Positions 44,611 through 52,605 of a DNA stretch of 64,000 nt are shown here, one piece after another. The translations under genes were made by a program, and so were the position numbers. Numbering within the stretch: the stretch's first letter is position 1; each line of letters opens with the position of its first letter. The stretch spans positions 16,422 through 80,421 of the forward strand of contig JBHJOA010000042.1 in NCBI GenBank assembly GCA_050330205.1, written 5' to 3'. The stretch comes from Pelagibius sp050330205. GTDB taxonomy: Bacteria > Pseudomonadota > Alphaproteobacteria > Kiloniellales > Kiloniellaceae. A model generated the notes under the pieces. It searched no databases and was not told the DNA's origin. It saw only the letters and a program-made list of their open reading frames with translations.

Positions 44611-44838
44611 GGACAGACGCGCTCCATCAGCTCCCCGAGGCCAGCGTCGGCAATCAGGAACGCGGTCCTGCCATGCCGTTCTCGGTGCTTTCGCACCGCC
44701 AACCTGACCCCAGCCTGGCAGCGCCAACCTCCGCTACTCAGGATAGCACGGAGAGCGTCGGCGATTTCAACAACTTGATTAGACAGACGGACAGGCGTCC
44801 TGGGTGCCGAATGCGGCGGGACGCCGGTTTCCGCCGGT

Positions 44839-45846
44839 TCAGCCGGCCAGGGCCCGGATTTCCGTCAGCACCGCCGCCGGGACCCGGATACCGTCGCGGG
44901 CGGCCGCCGCGCGGCTCTCAAGGCGCCGGCTGCCCGGGAGGCGGGCCCCCGGCTGGCCCTCCAGGGCGGCCACCAGCAGCTCCAGCCGGTCGGCGAAGGT
45001 GCCGCCGGACAGCGGCCCGGGATCGATGGCGAGGAGGAACTGGCCGACGCCGGGCGGCGGGCCCTCGGCGCTGAGGAAGGAACTGGCCTCGAAGGCGAGG
45101 TTGGCGCCGATCAGGCTGGCCGAGAGAATCTCCACCATGAGGGCCAGGGCGGCGCCCTTGGCATCGCCCATGGGGATCATGGTGCCGGCCAGCGCCGCCT
45201 CGGGATCGGAGGTCGGCCGTCCGTCGGGGTCGAGCGCCCAGCCCTCGGGAATGCGCTCGCCCGCCTTGGCGGCGGCCATGACCCTGCCGCGCGCGACCTT
45301 CGACAGCGAGAGGTCGATGACCAGCGGCGGATCGTCCCGGCGCGGCGCGGCGAAGGCGATGGGGTTGGTGCCGAAGATGCCGCGGCTGCCGCCCCAGGGC
45401 GCCATGGCCTGCGGCGAGTTGCCGACCATGAGGGCGACCAGACCCTCCTCCGCCAGGCGCTCCACATGGTAGCCGGCCTGGCCGAAGTGGTGCGAGTGGT
45501 GCACGCCGGCGACGGCGATCACACCGTCGCCCGCCATGCGCCGCAATTCTTTCCGCGCGACGTCGAGCGCCGGAAAGGCGAAGCCGGCACCGGCATCGAT
45601 GCGCACGGCGGCAGGCGACAGTTGCTCGACCTTCGGCGATGCCTGCCCGTCCACTTTACCGCTCTTGGCCTGGGCCGCGTAGGCGGCAACGCGCGACAGC
45701 CCGTGCCCGCGCTGGCCGTCGGCCTCGGCGGCGACCAGGGCGGCGGCGACGGACTCCGCGTTGGCGTCCGAGGTGCCGGCCTGCTTCAGCGCCCGCGTCA
45801 CCAGGCTGTGCGCCACCTGCAGGCTTAATGTCTCGCTGTCACTCAC
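44839..45846 (-). CDS. comC: Malate/L-lactate dehydrogenase (Ldh2) family, ComC-like sulfolactate dehydrogenase
   Basis: A 335-residue NAD(P)-dependent oxidoreductase of the Ldh2/ComC fold. Seen: EADGQRGHGLSRVAAYA, VHHSHHFGQAGYHVERLAEEGLVALMVGNSPQAMAPWGG and FGTNPIAFAAP. In sulfolactate degraders ComC reduces sulfopyruvate to (R)-sulfolactate. That assignment here rests on linkage to slcC-like, transporter and suyAB genes; by sequence alone malate or ureidoglycolate are possible. GTG start. Confidence 0.72.
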   Translation of the reverse strand: MSDSETLSLQVAHSLVTRALKQAGTSDANAESVAAALVAAEADGQRGHGLSRVAAYAAQAKSGKVDGQASPKVEQLSPAAVRIDAGAGFAFPALDVARKELRRMAGDGVIAVAGVHHSHHFGQAGYHVERLAEEGLVALMVGNSPQAMAPWGGSRGIFGTNPIAFAAPRRDDPPLVIDLSLSKVARGRVMAAAKAGERIPEGWALDPDGRPTSDPEAALAGTMIPMGDAKGAALALMVEILSASLIGANLAFEASSFLSAEGPPPGVGQFLLAIDPGPLSGGTFADRLELLVAALEGQPGARLPGSRRLESRAAAARDGIRVPAAVLTEIRALAG

Positions 45847-45933
45847 TGCTCTATCTCTACTCTTATCCCCATGGGTCACGCTATTGCGACTGACGAGCCG
45901 AAACGCGGCACCGACCACCCATCCACTCAGTCC

Positions 45934-46021
45934 GTCATCCTCGCACTTGTTGCGAGGATCCAGGGCCGCACGCCGGGATGCCCGCCGCCCTGGACCCTCG
46001 GGACAAGCCCGAGGGGGACAT
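45934..46021. repeat. Intergenic palindromic repeat element (copy 2)
   Basis: Perfect hairpins ATCCTCGCA/TGCGAGGAT (45937-45959, loop CTTGT) and CCCTCGGG/CCCGAGGG (45995-46015, loop ACAAG), with a middle stem CCAGGGC/GCCCTGG. Outer GTCAT and matching end as at 35239-35332. Lies between slcC and comC genes. Confidence 0.75.
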
Positions 46022-46081
46022 AAGGAGTGGAGGCGCTGTAAGCGCAAGACCTTGGAAGATCGCGCAAAGAAAGGAACCCCC

Positions 46082-47017
46082 TCACGCCTTCTTCTCCAGC
46101 GCCCGCCGCACCTGCTCCGCCGTCAGTGCGCTGACGCGCACGTTGGCCTCTTGGGTCACGCCGGCGATGTGCGGGGTGAGGATCACATTGGCGAGGCCGG
46201 CGAAGGGTGCCGCCGCTGCCGCCGTCAGCGGCTCGGCTTCGAAGACGTCGAGCGCCGCACCACCGAGCCGTCCCGCCTTCAGCGCTTCGGCCAGCGCCGC
46301 CTCGTCGACCACGCCGCCGCGCGCGGTGTTGACCAGCACGGCATCGTCGCGCATCCGGCCCAGCGCCGCCGCGTCGATCAGGTTGCGGGTTCCCTCGGTC
46401 AGCGGCACGTGCAGGGAGAGCGCATCGACGGCGGGCAGCAGGCTCTCCAGCGACTCATGGCGGGCGACGTCACCCCAGGCGGGGTCGTCAGCCGCCACGA
46501 AGGGGTCGCAAGCAGCCAGCTTCATGCCCAGCGGACCGGCGCGGGCGGCGACCTGGCGGGCGATGGCGCCGAAGCCGACAAGGCCGAGGGTCTTGCCGGC
46601 GACCTCGCGGCCCATCAGGGCCTGGCGCGGCCAGGTCCCGGCCAGCATCGCGTCGCCCGCGTGGTAAGCGCCGCGCAGCAGCACCAGCACGGCGGCGACG
46701 ACGTACTCGGCGACCGCCTGGTCGTTGGCGCCGGTGGCCGGAAAGACCTTCACGCCGCGCGCCTCGCAGGCCGCCAGGTCGATGTTGTCGAGCCCGACGC
46801 CGAGGCGTCCGACGGCCTCCAGACGCGGCCCTGCCGCCAGCACCTCCGCCGTCACCTGCGTGCGGTTGCGCACGATCAGCGCCCGCGCCGCCGCGAGCTC
46901 AGCCTTCAGGTCCTCCGGCCGGTCGACCAGCCCGGGATCGTAGACCACCGCGTAGCCGTCGCGCAGACCCTCGACGGCGTCGGCGTCCATGAACTCCGAG
47001 ATGACGATGTCGGCCAA
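46082..47017 (-). CDS. slcC: D-isomer-specific 2-hydroxyacid dehydrogenase, SlcC-like
   Basis: A 311-residue NAD-dependent dehydrogenase. Rossmann motif LGLVGFGAIARQVAARA; catalytic Arg in NTARGGVVDEAAL, Glu in DVFEAEPL, and His in LTPHIAGVTQEA are all present. The start IVISEFMD resembles SlcC, which oxidises (S)-sulfolactate to sulfopyruvate. A TTG at 47017 is chosen because GGGAG lies six bases upstream; the first ATG would cut off the opening strand. The next gene's stop is 11 bases before it. Confidence 0.78.
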   Translation of the reverse strand: MADIVISEFMDADAVEGLRDGYAVVYDPGLVDRPEDLKAELAAARALIVRNRTQVTAEVLAAGPRLEAVGRLGVGLDNIDLAACEARGVKVFPATGANDQAVAEYVVAAVLVLLRGAYHAGDAMLAGTWPRQALMGREVAGKTLGLVGFGAIARQVAARAGPLGMKLAACDPFVAADDPAWGDVARHESLESLLPAVDALSLHVPLTEGTRNLIDAAALGRMRDDAVLVNTARGGVVDEAALAEALKAGRLGGAALDVFEAEPLTAAAAAPFAGLANVILTPHIAGVTQEANVRVSALTAEQVRRALEKKA

Positions 47018-47028
47018 TTTCGGCTCCC

Positions 47029-47502
47029 TCAGCGGAACAGGCTGCCGACCGGCAGCGGCACGCGCAGCACCTCGGAGAACAGCACGTAGAAGCCGACGAC
47101 GATGGCGATGCCGACCAGCGGGAATACCAGGCGGCGGATGCCGGTCCAGGGGTCGTACATCGCCAGCGCCATGATCGCCAGGAACACCACGATCCCCGAC
47201 GGCAGGAAGCCGACCAGCGGCATTGCCAGGGCGCCGGCCAGCAGCACCGCCACCAGCCCCAGGCGGCGCGGCCAGGAGCCCTCGGTGGGGAGGTGATGCC
47301 GGCCGCCGCCGCGCAGCAGGTTGCGCAGGATCAGCAGCAGCGAGAAGGCGATCATCAGAACGATGACGGTGCGCGGAAAGACAAAGGAGTCCGCATCGAC
47401 CATGCGCAGCGTGTCCCACCACCCCACCGCGCCCAGGCAGATGAAGGCCGCGGCGATGACGCTGCCCGGCAGGTCGCGGGACGGTGGCGCCTTACTCGTC
47501 AT
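47029..47502 (-). CDS. Tripartite tricarboxylate transporter small membrane subunit (TctB type)
   Basis: A 157-residue protein with four hydrophobic segments, of the TctB/DUF1468 family (VIAAAFICLGAVGWWDTLRM, then SFVFPRTVIVLMIAFSLLLIL). Together with TctA and TctC types in the next genes it forms a secondary, binding-protein-dependent importer. Corresponds to SlcF/SlcG of sulfolactate degraders by context. Overlaps tctA by 11 bases. Confidence 0.88.
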   Translation of the reverse strand: MTSKAPPSRDLPGSVIAAAFICLGAVGWWDTLRMVDADSFVFPRTVIVLMIAFSLLLILRNLLRGGGRHHLPTEGSWPRRLGLVAVLLAGALAMPLVGFLPSGIVVFLAIMALAMYDPWTGIRRLVFPLVGIAIVVGFYVLFSEVLRVPLPVGSLFR

Positions 47503-49018
47503 AGAGGGCCTCCCGGGTCGGCGCGCCGCGCCCGCGCCGCAGCCGTTCGCGCAGCAGCGGATAGAACAGCGACAGCAGGGTGAGCGCGATAATGCCGAGC
47601 GAAATCGGCCGGCCGAAGAACATGCCCGGCAGGTCTTCCATGGCCGAGCCGATGATCCAGGCCTGCACGAAGCCCTGCTCGGCGATGGAGCCGAGAATGA
47701 GGCCCAACACGATCGGAGAAACGGCGAAGCCGAAGCGGCTGAGTCCCCAGCCGGCGATGCCGAGCAGGATCATGACCGCCACGTCGGAGATGTTGTTGCG
47801 GATGGCATAGCTGCCAATCACCGTCATGAAGGCCACGGTCGGCACCAGCAATGCCTTCGGCACGGTGACGATGAAGCGGTAGGCATAGCGCCCGATCACC
47901 AGCCCCGCCGGCAGCATCAGCACGGTCGCCAGCAGCAGGCCGTAGATGAAGGTGTAGACGATGGAGCCTTCGGTGGTGAAGAGGTTGGGGCCGGTGCGCA
48001 CGCCCTGCACCAGCAGCGCGCCGAGGATCACGGCGTCGGGCGGCGTGCCGGGAATGCCGAGCACCAGCGTCGGGATGAAGCCGCCGCCGACGGTGGCGTT
48101 GTTGGCGGACTCGGTCGCCTGCACACCGTCCGGGTCGCCCTTGCCGAACTTCTCGGGATGCCTGGAGGAGCGGCGTGCCTCGGAGTAGGCCACCAGCGCG
48201 GCGATGGAGCCGCCGGCGCCCGGCAGGATGCCCACCAGGGTGCCGACGACCGAACTGCGCAGCAGGTTGAACTTGCCGCGCCAGGAGATCGCCGCAGCCT
48301 CGCGCAGGCGGAAACCACGCGGCTTGGCCTCGACCTTCAGGTGGCGGTCGGGGGTCGCCACCATGTCGATCAGCACCGGGATGCAGTAGAGGCCGATCAG
48401 GGCGGAGACCACCTCGATGCCGCCCAGGAGCGTGCGCGATCCGAAGGTGAAGCGCACGTCGGACGAGATCTCGGCGACGCCGACGGTCGACAGCAGCAGG
48501 CCGAAACAGCCGCCGATGAGGCCCTTCAGCAGGCTGCCTTCCGAAAGGGCGGCGATCAGCGACAGGCCGAAGATCGCCAGCCAGAAGTACTCCACCGGCC
48601 CGAAGGCGAGGGCGACGTCGGCCAGCGGCGGCGCCAGCAGCAGCAGTGCCAGGGCGCCGACCAGTCCCCCGGCCACCGAGGCGAGGCAGGCGACGGTGAT
48701 GGCGAGGTCGCCGTCGCCGCGCTTGGCCATCGGGTAGCCGTCGAAGGTGGTGGCGATGGCCGAGGGCGTGCCCGGCGTGTTCAGCAGGATGGCGGCATAG
48801 GCGCCGCCGTAGATCGCCCCGGTGTAGATCGCGCCCATGAGGATGAGCGCGGAGGCGGGGTCCATGGTGAAGGTCAGCGGGACCAGAACGGCGACCGCCA
48901 TGGTCGCCGTCAGGCCCGGCAGCGAGCCCACGACGGTGCCGGCGACGACACCGCCGAGGGCCAGCGCGACGTTGAACGGCGACAGCGCCGCAGCGAAGTA
49001 CTCGACGCCCGGAAGCAT
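47492..49018 (-). CDS. Tripartite tricarboxylate transporter large membrane subunit (TctA type)
   Basis: A 508-residue membrane protein with about twelve hydrophobic segments. Family hallmarks: GTVVGSLPGLTATMAVAVLVPLTF, YGGAYAAILLNTPGTPSAIATTFDGYPMAKRG and VGTLVGILPGAGGSIAALVAYSEARR. The ATG at 49018 gives the family's usual start (MLPG-VEYFAAALSPFN). Partner of the TctB- and TctC-type proteins on either side. Confidence 0.93.
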   Translation of the reverse strand: MLPGVEYFAAALSPFNVALALGGVVAGTVVGSLPGLTATMAVAVLVPLTFTMDPASALILMGAIYTGAIYGGAYAAILLNTPGTPSAIATTFDGYPMAKRGDGDLAITVACLASVAGGLVGALALLLLAPPLADVALAFGPVEYFWLAIFGLSLIAALSEGSLLKGLIGGCFGLLLSTVGVAEISSDVRFTFGSRTLLGGIEVVSALIGLYCIPVLIDMVATPDRHLKVEAKPRGFRLREAAAISWRGKFNLLRSSVVGTLVGILPGAGGSIAALVAYSEARRSSRHPEKFGKGDPDGVQATESANNATVGGGFIPTLVLGIPGTPPDAVILGALLVQGVRTGPNLFTTEGSIVYTFIYGLLLATVLMLPAGLVIGRYAYRFIVTVPKALLVPTVAFMTVIGSYAIRNNISDVAVMILLGIAGWGLSRFGFAVSPIVLGLILGSIAEQGFVQAWIIGSAMEDLPGMFFGRPISLGIIALTLLSLFYPLLRERLRRGRGAPTREALYDE

Positions 49019-49144
49019 ATGTGGTTCCCCGTTACGACCCCGCGATCGGCCCCGCACCTCGGGGCGCACGCAGGCGCGCGCCCCTCAGCACGAGGCCGGT
49101 CTCAAGTCCCGCCTCGAAGAACGAGGCAGGACACATTGCCGTTG

Positions 49145-50107
49145 CTATTGGACGATGCCGGCTTCCTTGGCGACCTCGCGGTAGGTGTCCTTCATCTCGG
49201 TCATGAAGTCGTCCATCTCCTCGTAACCGACGTCGAGCATCGCCATGCCGTCGTTCTCCAGACGCTTGCGGAACTCCGGATCCTGGTTGATCTCCCTGAT
49301 CATGTCGGAAATCCGCTGACGCAGCTCCTCGGGCGTGGAACTGGGCACGCCGATACCGCGAAAGGCGCCGGACGACAGTTCGTACCCCAGCTCCTTGAAG
49401 GTCGGGACGTCGGGGAACATCGGGTGACGCTCGTCCATGGCGACGGCCAGCAGACGCACCTGGTCGCGGTGACTGGCGCCGACGGAGGTGTAGCCCCACT
49501 GCGCCGTCACCTGCTTGCCGAGCAGCGCGGTGACCGACGGACCGGTGCCGCCGAAGGCGACGTAGGTCGTCTTGATGTCCGCCAGCTTGTCGAAGCGGAC
49601 CTGGGCGATGTGGTTGGCCGAGGCCTTGCCCGAGCCTGCGAAGGTGACCCGGCCCGGGTTGGCCTTCGCGTAGTCGACCAGGTCCTGCAGGGTCTGGAAC
49701 TCGCTGTCGATGGGCACCGCGATGGCGTCCGGGGTGAAATGGAACATGTAGACGACGGTGAGGTCGTCGGTCTGGTAGCCGACGTCCTTCTCCATCGGCT
49801 GCACCACGATGTGCGGCAGATTGACGCCCATCCAGGTATAGCCGTCGCCCGCATAGTCGTTGACCTGCGACCAGCCGACCGCGCCGCCGCCGCCGGGCTT
49901 GTACTCGATCACCAGATCCTGGCCGAACTTCTGCGGATAGAAGGCCTGCTGGTGGCGCGCCGTGATATCGGACTCGCCGCCGGGGCCGAAGGGAATGATG
50001 TAGTTGACCGCCTTTTCCGGATAGTTGGACTGGGCCCCGGCCGGAGCGGCAAGTCCGAGCGACAGCGCCACGAGCGCGGCACCGGCAACAGTAGCAAAGG
50101 TCTTCAT
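49145..50107 (-). CDS. Tripartite tricarboxylate transporter binding protein (TctC/Bug type)
   Basis: A 320-residue periplasmic receptor. Signal peptide MKTFATVAGAALVALSLGLA ending near PAGAQS, then NYPEKAVNYIIPFGPGGESDITAR, the Bug/TctC ligand loop. In the sulfolactate context it is SlcH-like. The ATG at 50107 follows GGGAG at nine bases. The gap to tctA (126 bases) contains two small hairpins (49111-49127 perfect). Confidence 0.92.
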   Translation of the reverse strand: MKTFATVAGAALVALSLGLAAPAGAQSNYPEKAVNYIIPFGPGGESDITARHQQAFYPQKFGQDLVIEYKPGGGGAVGWSQVNDYAGDGYTWMGVNLPHIVVQPMEKDVGYQTDDLTVVYMFHFTPDAIAVPIDSEFQTLQDLVDYAKANPGRVTFAGSGKASANHIAQVRFDKLADIKTTYVAFGGTGPSVTALLGKQVTAQWGYTSVGASHRDQVRLLAVAMDERHPMFPDVPTFKELGYELSSGAFRGIGVPSSTPEELRQRISDMIREINQDPEFRKRLENDGMAMLDVGYEEMDDFMTEMKDTYREVAKEAGIVQ

Positions 50108-50172
50108 CGGCGTATTCTCCCTCTTCAGTTTCATTGCCGCCCGGGGGTCTTGCTGCCCGCTTCGCGGCGTAA

Positions 50173-50195
50173 CGCCGGGCGCAGGGCGCCCGGCG
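50173..50195 (-). other. Intercistronic hairpin between suyB and the transporter genes
   Basis: CGCCGGGCGC (50173-50182) and GCGCCCGGCG (50186-50195) form a perfect 10-base-pair stem with an AGG loop. It lies 14 bases past the suyB stop and upstream of the binding-protein gene. No T run, so it may be a partial terminator or a message-stabilising stem that keeps suyAB levels above those downstream. Confidence 0.6.
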
Positions 50196-50208
50196 GATGG
50201 TTCGGCGA

Positions 50209-51378
50209 TCAGGCGCTGCGGTACAGCTTCGTCATCACGAACTCGCGGTGCTTCAGCGTCTCGGCGGCCGTCAGGCGACCGTTACACGTCCTGAGCGTTA
50301 TGTCGATCAGCGCGTCGCCCGCCTGGTCGAGATTCATCTCTCCGCGAAGGATGCCGGAGACGTCGAGATCTACGTGCTCGCTCATCTCGCGCGCGGTCTT
50401 CGGGTTCGCGGTCAGCTTGATCACCGGCTCGATGGGGTTGCCGATGATATTGCCCTGCCCGGTCGGGAAGAGATGCACCACGAAGCCGGCGGCGGCCTGC
50501 AGCGTCACGCACTCGGCGGCGGCCGAGGAAGAGTCCATGAAGTAAAGGCCGGGGCCCTTCGACGGCTCCTCCGCCGGCTTCAGCACGTCGATGAACTTCG
50601 TCTTGCGGCCGATCTTCTGCAGGTTGCCGAAAGCCTTCTCCTCGATGGTGGTGAGGCCGCCGGCGATGTTGCCCTTGGTCGGCTGGCTGTCCGAGAGGTC
50701 GCTGGTCTTGTGCGGCTCGATGACCTCGTCCATGTAGGCCTGCCAGGTGTCGAGGAACTTCTTGGCCACCTCCGGCGTCGCCGCGCGGGTCGCGCAGACC
50801 TGCTCGGCGCCGGTCAGCTCCGAGGTCTCGCCGAAGCAGGTGGTGGCGCCCAGCTCGTCGAACTTGTCGATGAAGTTGCCGACCGTCGGGTTGGAGGCGA
50901 GGCCCGAGGTGGTGTCGGACTCGCCGCACTTGGTCGACACCCAGAGCTCGCTGATCGAGCAGGGCTCGCGCTGCTGCTCGCTGGCCGCCTGCACGAACTC
51001 CTTGGCCTTGCGCGAGGCGTCGGCGACGATCTTGATCTCGCCGTGGCCCTCGATGGCGAAGCCCTCGACCGGCTTGCCGGTCTTGCGGATGCCGTCGACC
51101 ACGCGGCCCGTCCACTGCGGCTCGATGCCGATGACGATGACCGCGGCGACGTTGGGGCTGCTGCCGGTGCCGATCAGGGTGCGGAAGTGCAGCTCCAGGT
51201 CCTCGCCGAACTGCAGACGCCCGTAGTGATGCGGCAGCGCGAGGCAGCCGTCGATGTTGTTGGCCACCTTCTCGCAGGCGGCGTTGGAGAGGTCGTCCAG
51301 CGGCAGGATGACGACGTGGTTGCGGATGCCGACGCGGCCGTTCTCGCGGCGGTAACCCTGGAATTTCTGAGCGCTCAT
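50209..51378 (-). CDS. suyB: (R)-sulfolactate sulfo-lyase large subunit (UxaA family)
   Basis: A 389-residue protein of the altronate/galactarate-dehydratase-like (UxaA C-terminal) family. Blocks: GYRRENGRVGIRNHVVILPLDD, YGRLQFGEDLELHFRTLIGTGSSPN, VSTKCGESDTTSGLASNPTVGN, FGETSELTGAEQ, SDSQPTKGNIAGGLTTIEEKAFGN and FPTGQGNIIGNPIEPVIKLTANP. The two-gene split and these blocks match SuyB as I recall it; it cleaves sulfolactate to pyruvate and sulfite. An altronate-type dehydratase is the alternative. Strong RBS GGGAGGTGG. Confidence 0.85.
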   Translation of the reverse strand: MSAQKFQGYRRENGRVGIRNHVVILPLDDLSNAACEKVANNIDGCLALPHHYGRLQFGEDLELHFRTLIGTGSSPNVAAVIVIGIEPQWTGRVVDGIRKTGKPVEGFAIEGHGEIKIVADASRKAKEFVQAASEQQREPCSISELWVSTKCGESDTTSGLASNPTVGNFIDKFDELGATTCFGETSELTGAEQVCATRAATPEVAKKFLDTWQAYMDEVIEPHKTSDLSDSQPTKGNIAGGLTTIEEKAFGNLQKIGRKTKFIDVLKPAEEPSKGPGLYFMDSSSAAAECVTLQAAAGFVVHLFPTGQGNIIGNPIEPVIKLTANPKTAREMSEHVDLDVSGILRGEMNLDQAGDALIDITLRTCNGRLTAAETLKHREFVMTKLYRSA

Positions 51379-51395
51379 TTCACCACCTCCCCTTG

Positions 51396-51683
51396 TTACC
51401 AGCGTTTCGTCTTGACGTTCTGGGTATGGACGTGGCCGCCCTTGGCGATCTTCGCCACCGCCTTGCCGATGTCGTGGCCGTACTTGAGGATGGTATCGCC
51501 TTCGGCGATATCCGCCAGGGCGATCTTGTGGCCCAGCGGGATGGCGTCGATGCACTTCAGCTCGAAGCGCGAGTCGTCCTCCATGATCCATCCGGTGAGC
51601 GTGGTGTTGGCCGCGACGCCCTCCTTCACGATCACGCCGACCGTGTCCTTGGCATCGTGCACGATGAAATCGGGTGCCGACAT
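51396..51683 (-). CDS. suyA: (R)-sulfolactate sulfo-lyase small subunit (SAF domain)
   Basis: A 95-residue SAF-type domain, the detached N-terminal part of the UxaA fold. DAIPLGHKIALADIAEGDTILKYGHDIGKAVA is the family's core and HVHTQNVKTKRW its end. It is needed with SuyB for activity. First gene of the seven-gene operon; the promoter region upstream holds a palindromic operator. Confidence 0.87.
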   Translation of the reverse strand: MSAPDFIVHDAKDTVGVIVKEGVAANTTLTGWIMEDDSRFELKCIDAIPLGHKIALADIAEGDTILKYGHDIGKAVAKIAKGGHVHTQNVKTKRW

Positions 51684-51768
51684 CTGCGGATGTTCTCCCT
51701 TCCTGCGCGGCCGGCCTGAAAAGCAGACCTCCCGCGTTCTTTGTTCCGAAGGGTGAAGCTATATGTTA

Positions 51769-51784
51769 TGTCTTATATAAGACA
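51769..51784. promoter_or_regulatory. Perfect 16-bp palindrome, SuyR operator candidate
   Basis: TGTCTTATATAAGACA is an exact inverted repeat in the AT-rich patch between divergent suyA and the GntR gene. It starts 86 bases upstream of suyA and ends 50 bases before the regulator start. Length and TGTC/GACA edges fit HutC-type GntR operators; it would control both directions. Confidence 0.75.
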
Positions 51785-51833
51785 AGGAGAATCTCTTGCG
51801 GATCCTCGAAAATACCAGTGGAGAGCGACCGGC

Positions 51834-52565
51834 ATGACGCAGCGGCTCTCCGCACTGCCCGGCTTCAAGCCGCTCTATCAGCAGGTCAAGGATCTGCTGA
51901 TGACGCGGCTGATCGGCGGCTACTGGAAGCCCGGCGACCTGCTGCCCAGCGAGATGCAGCTGGCCGGCGAACTCGGCGTCAGCCAGGGCACGGTCAGGAA
52001 GGCGCTCGACGAGCTGACCGCCGGCAACCTGCTGGTGCGCCGCCAGGGCCGCGGCACCTATGTCGCCGAGCACGACCAGGAGCACGCCCTCTTCCACTTC
52101 TTCAAGATGACCGACCGCGCCGGCCGGCCGCTGGTGCCGGAGAGCCGGGTGCTGCGGCGCTCGGGCGGGCCGGCCAAGCCGGTCGAGGCGGCGCGCCTGG
52201 ACCTCGCCCCCGGCGCGCCGGTGCTGCGCATCGCCCGCCTGCGCAGCTTCGACTCCCGCCCGGCGATCTACGAGCGCATCGTGCTGCCGGCCGCCCTCTT
52301 CCCCGCCCTCGAGGCCCGCCGCAAGCTGCCGAACACCCTCTACACGCTCTTCGCGCGCGACTACGGCATCACCATCGGCCGCGCCGAGGAACGCCTCAGC
52401 GCCGTCGCCGCGGGCGCCGAGGCGGCGCGCCACCTGGGCCTCGACCGCGACGCGCCGCTGCTGGCCATCGACCGCATCGCGCTGGCCCTCGACGACCGCC
52501 CGGTCGAATGGCGCCTCAGCCTCTGCGACACCCGCGACCAAGTCTATTCGGTGACGCTGGCTTAG
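51834..52565 (+). CDS. suyR: GntR/HutC-family regulator (SuyR-like)
   Basis: A 243-residue regulator. An N-terminal winged helix (about 10-75: LYQQVKDLLMTRLIGGYWKPGDLLPSEMQLAGELGVSQGTVRKALDEL) precedes a UTRA effector domain (about 95-240) ending WRLSLCDTRDQVYSVTLA. It is divergent from suyAB and presumably releases the palindrome at 51769 on binding sulfolactate or a related sulfonate. The start at 51834 follows GGAGAGCG. A 63-bp relic similar to this gene's 3' end lies at 56346. Confidence 0.88.
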   Translation: MTQRLSALPGFKPLYQQVKDLLMTRLIGGYWKPGDLLPSEMQLAGELGVSQGTVRKALDELTAGNLLVRRQGRGTYVAEHDQEHALFHFFKMTDRAGRPLVPESRVLRRSGGPAKPVEAARLDLAPGAPVLRIARLRSFDSRPAIYERIVLPAALFPALEARRKLPNTLYTLFARDYGITIGRAEERLSAVAAGAEAARHLGLDRDAPLLAIDRIALALDDRPVEWRLSLCDTRDQVYSVTLA

Positions 52566-52605
52566 GTGCCCTGCGCCGGACGTTCCCATGCTATAGTTCG
52601 CCGTC

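Noticed and set aside
47321..50545. A 1074-codon open frame on the plus strand
   Set aside because: Antisense to the three transporter genes and part of suyB, all with clear family motifs; the translation is His/Gln/Asp-rich noise.
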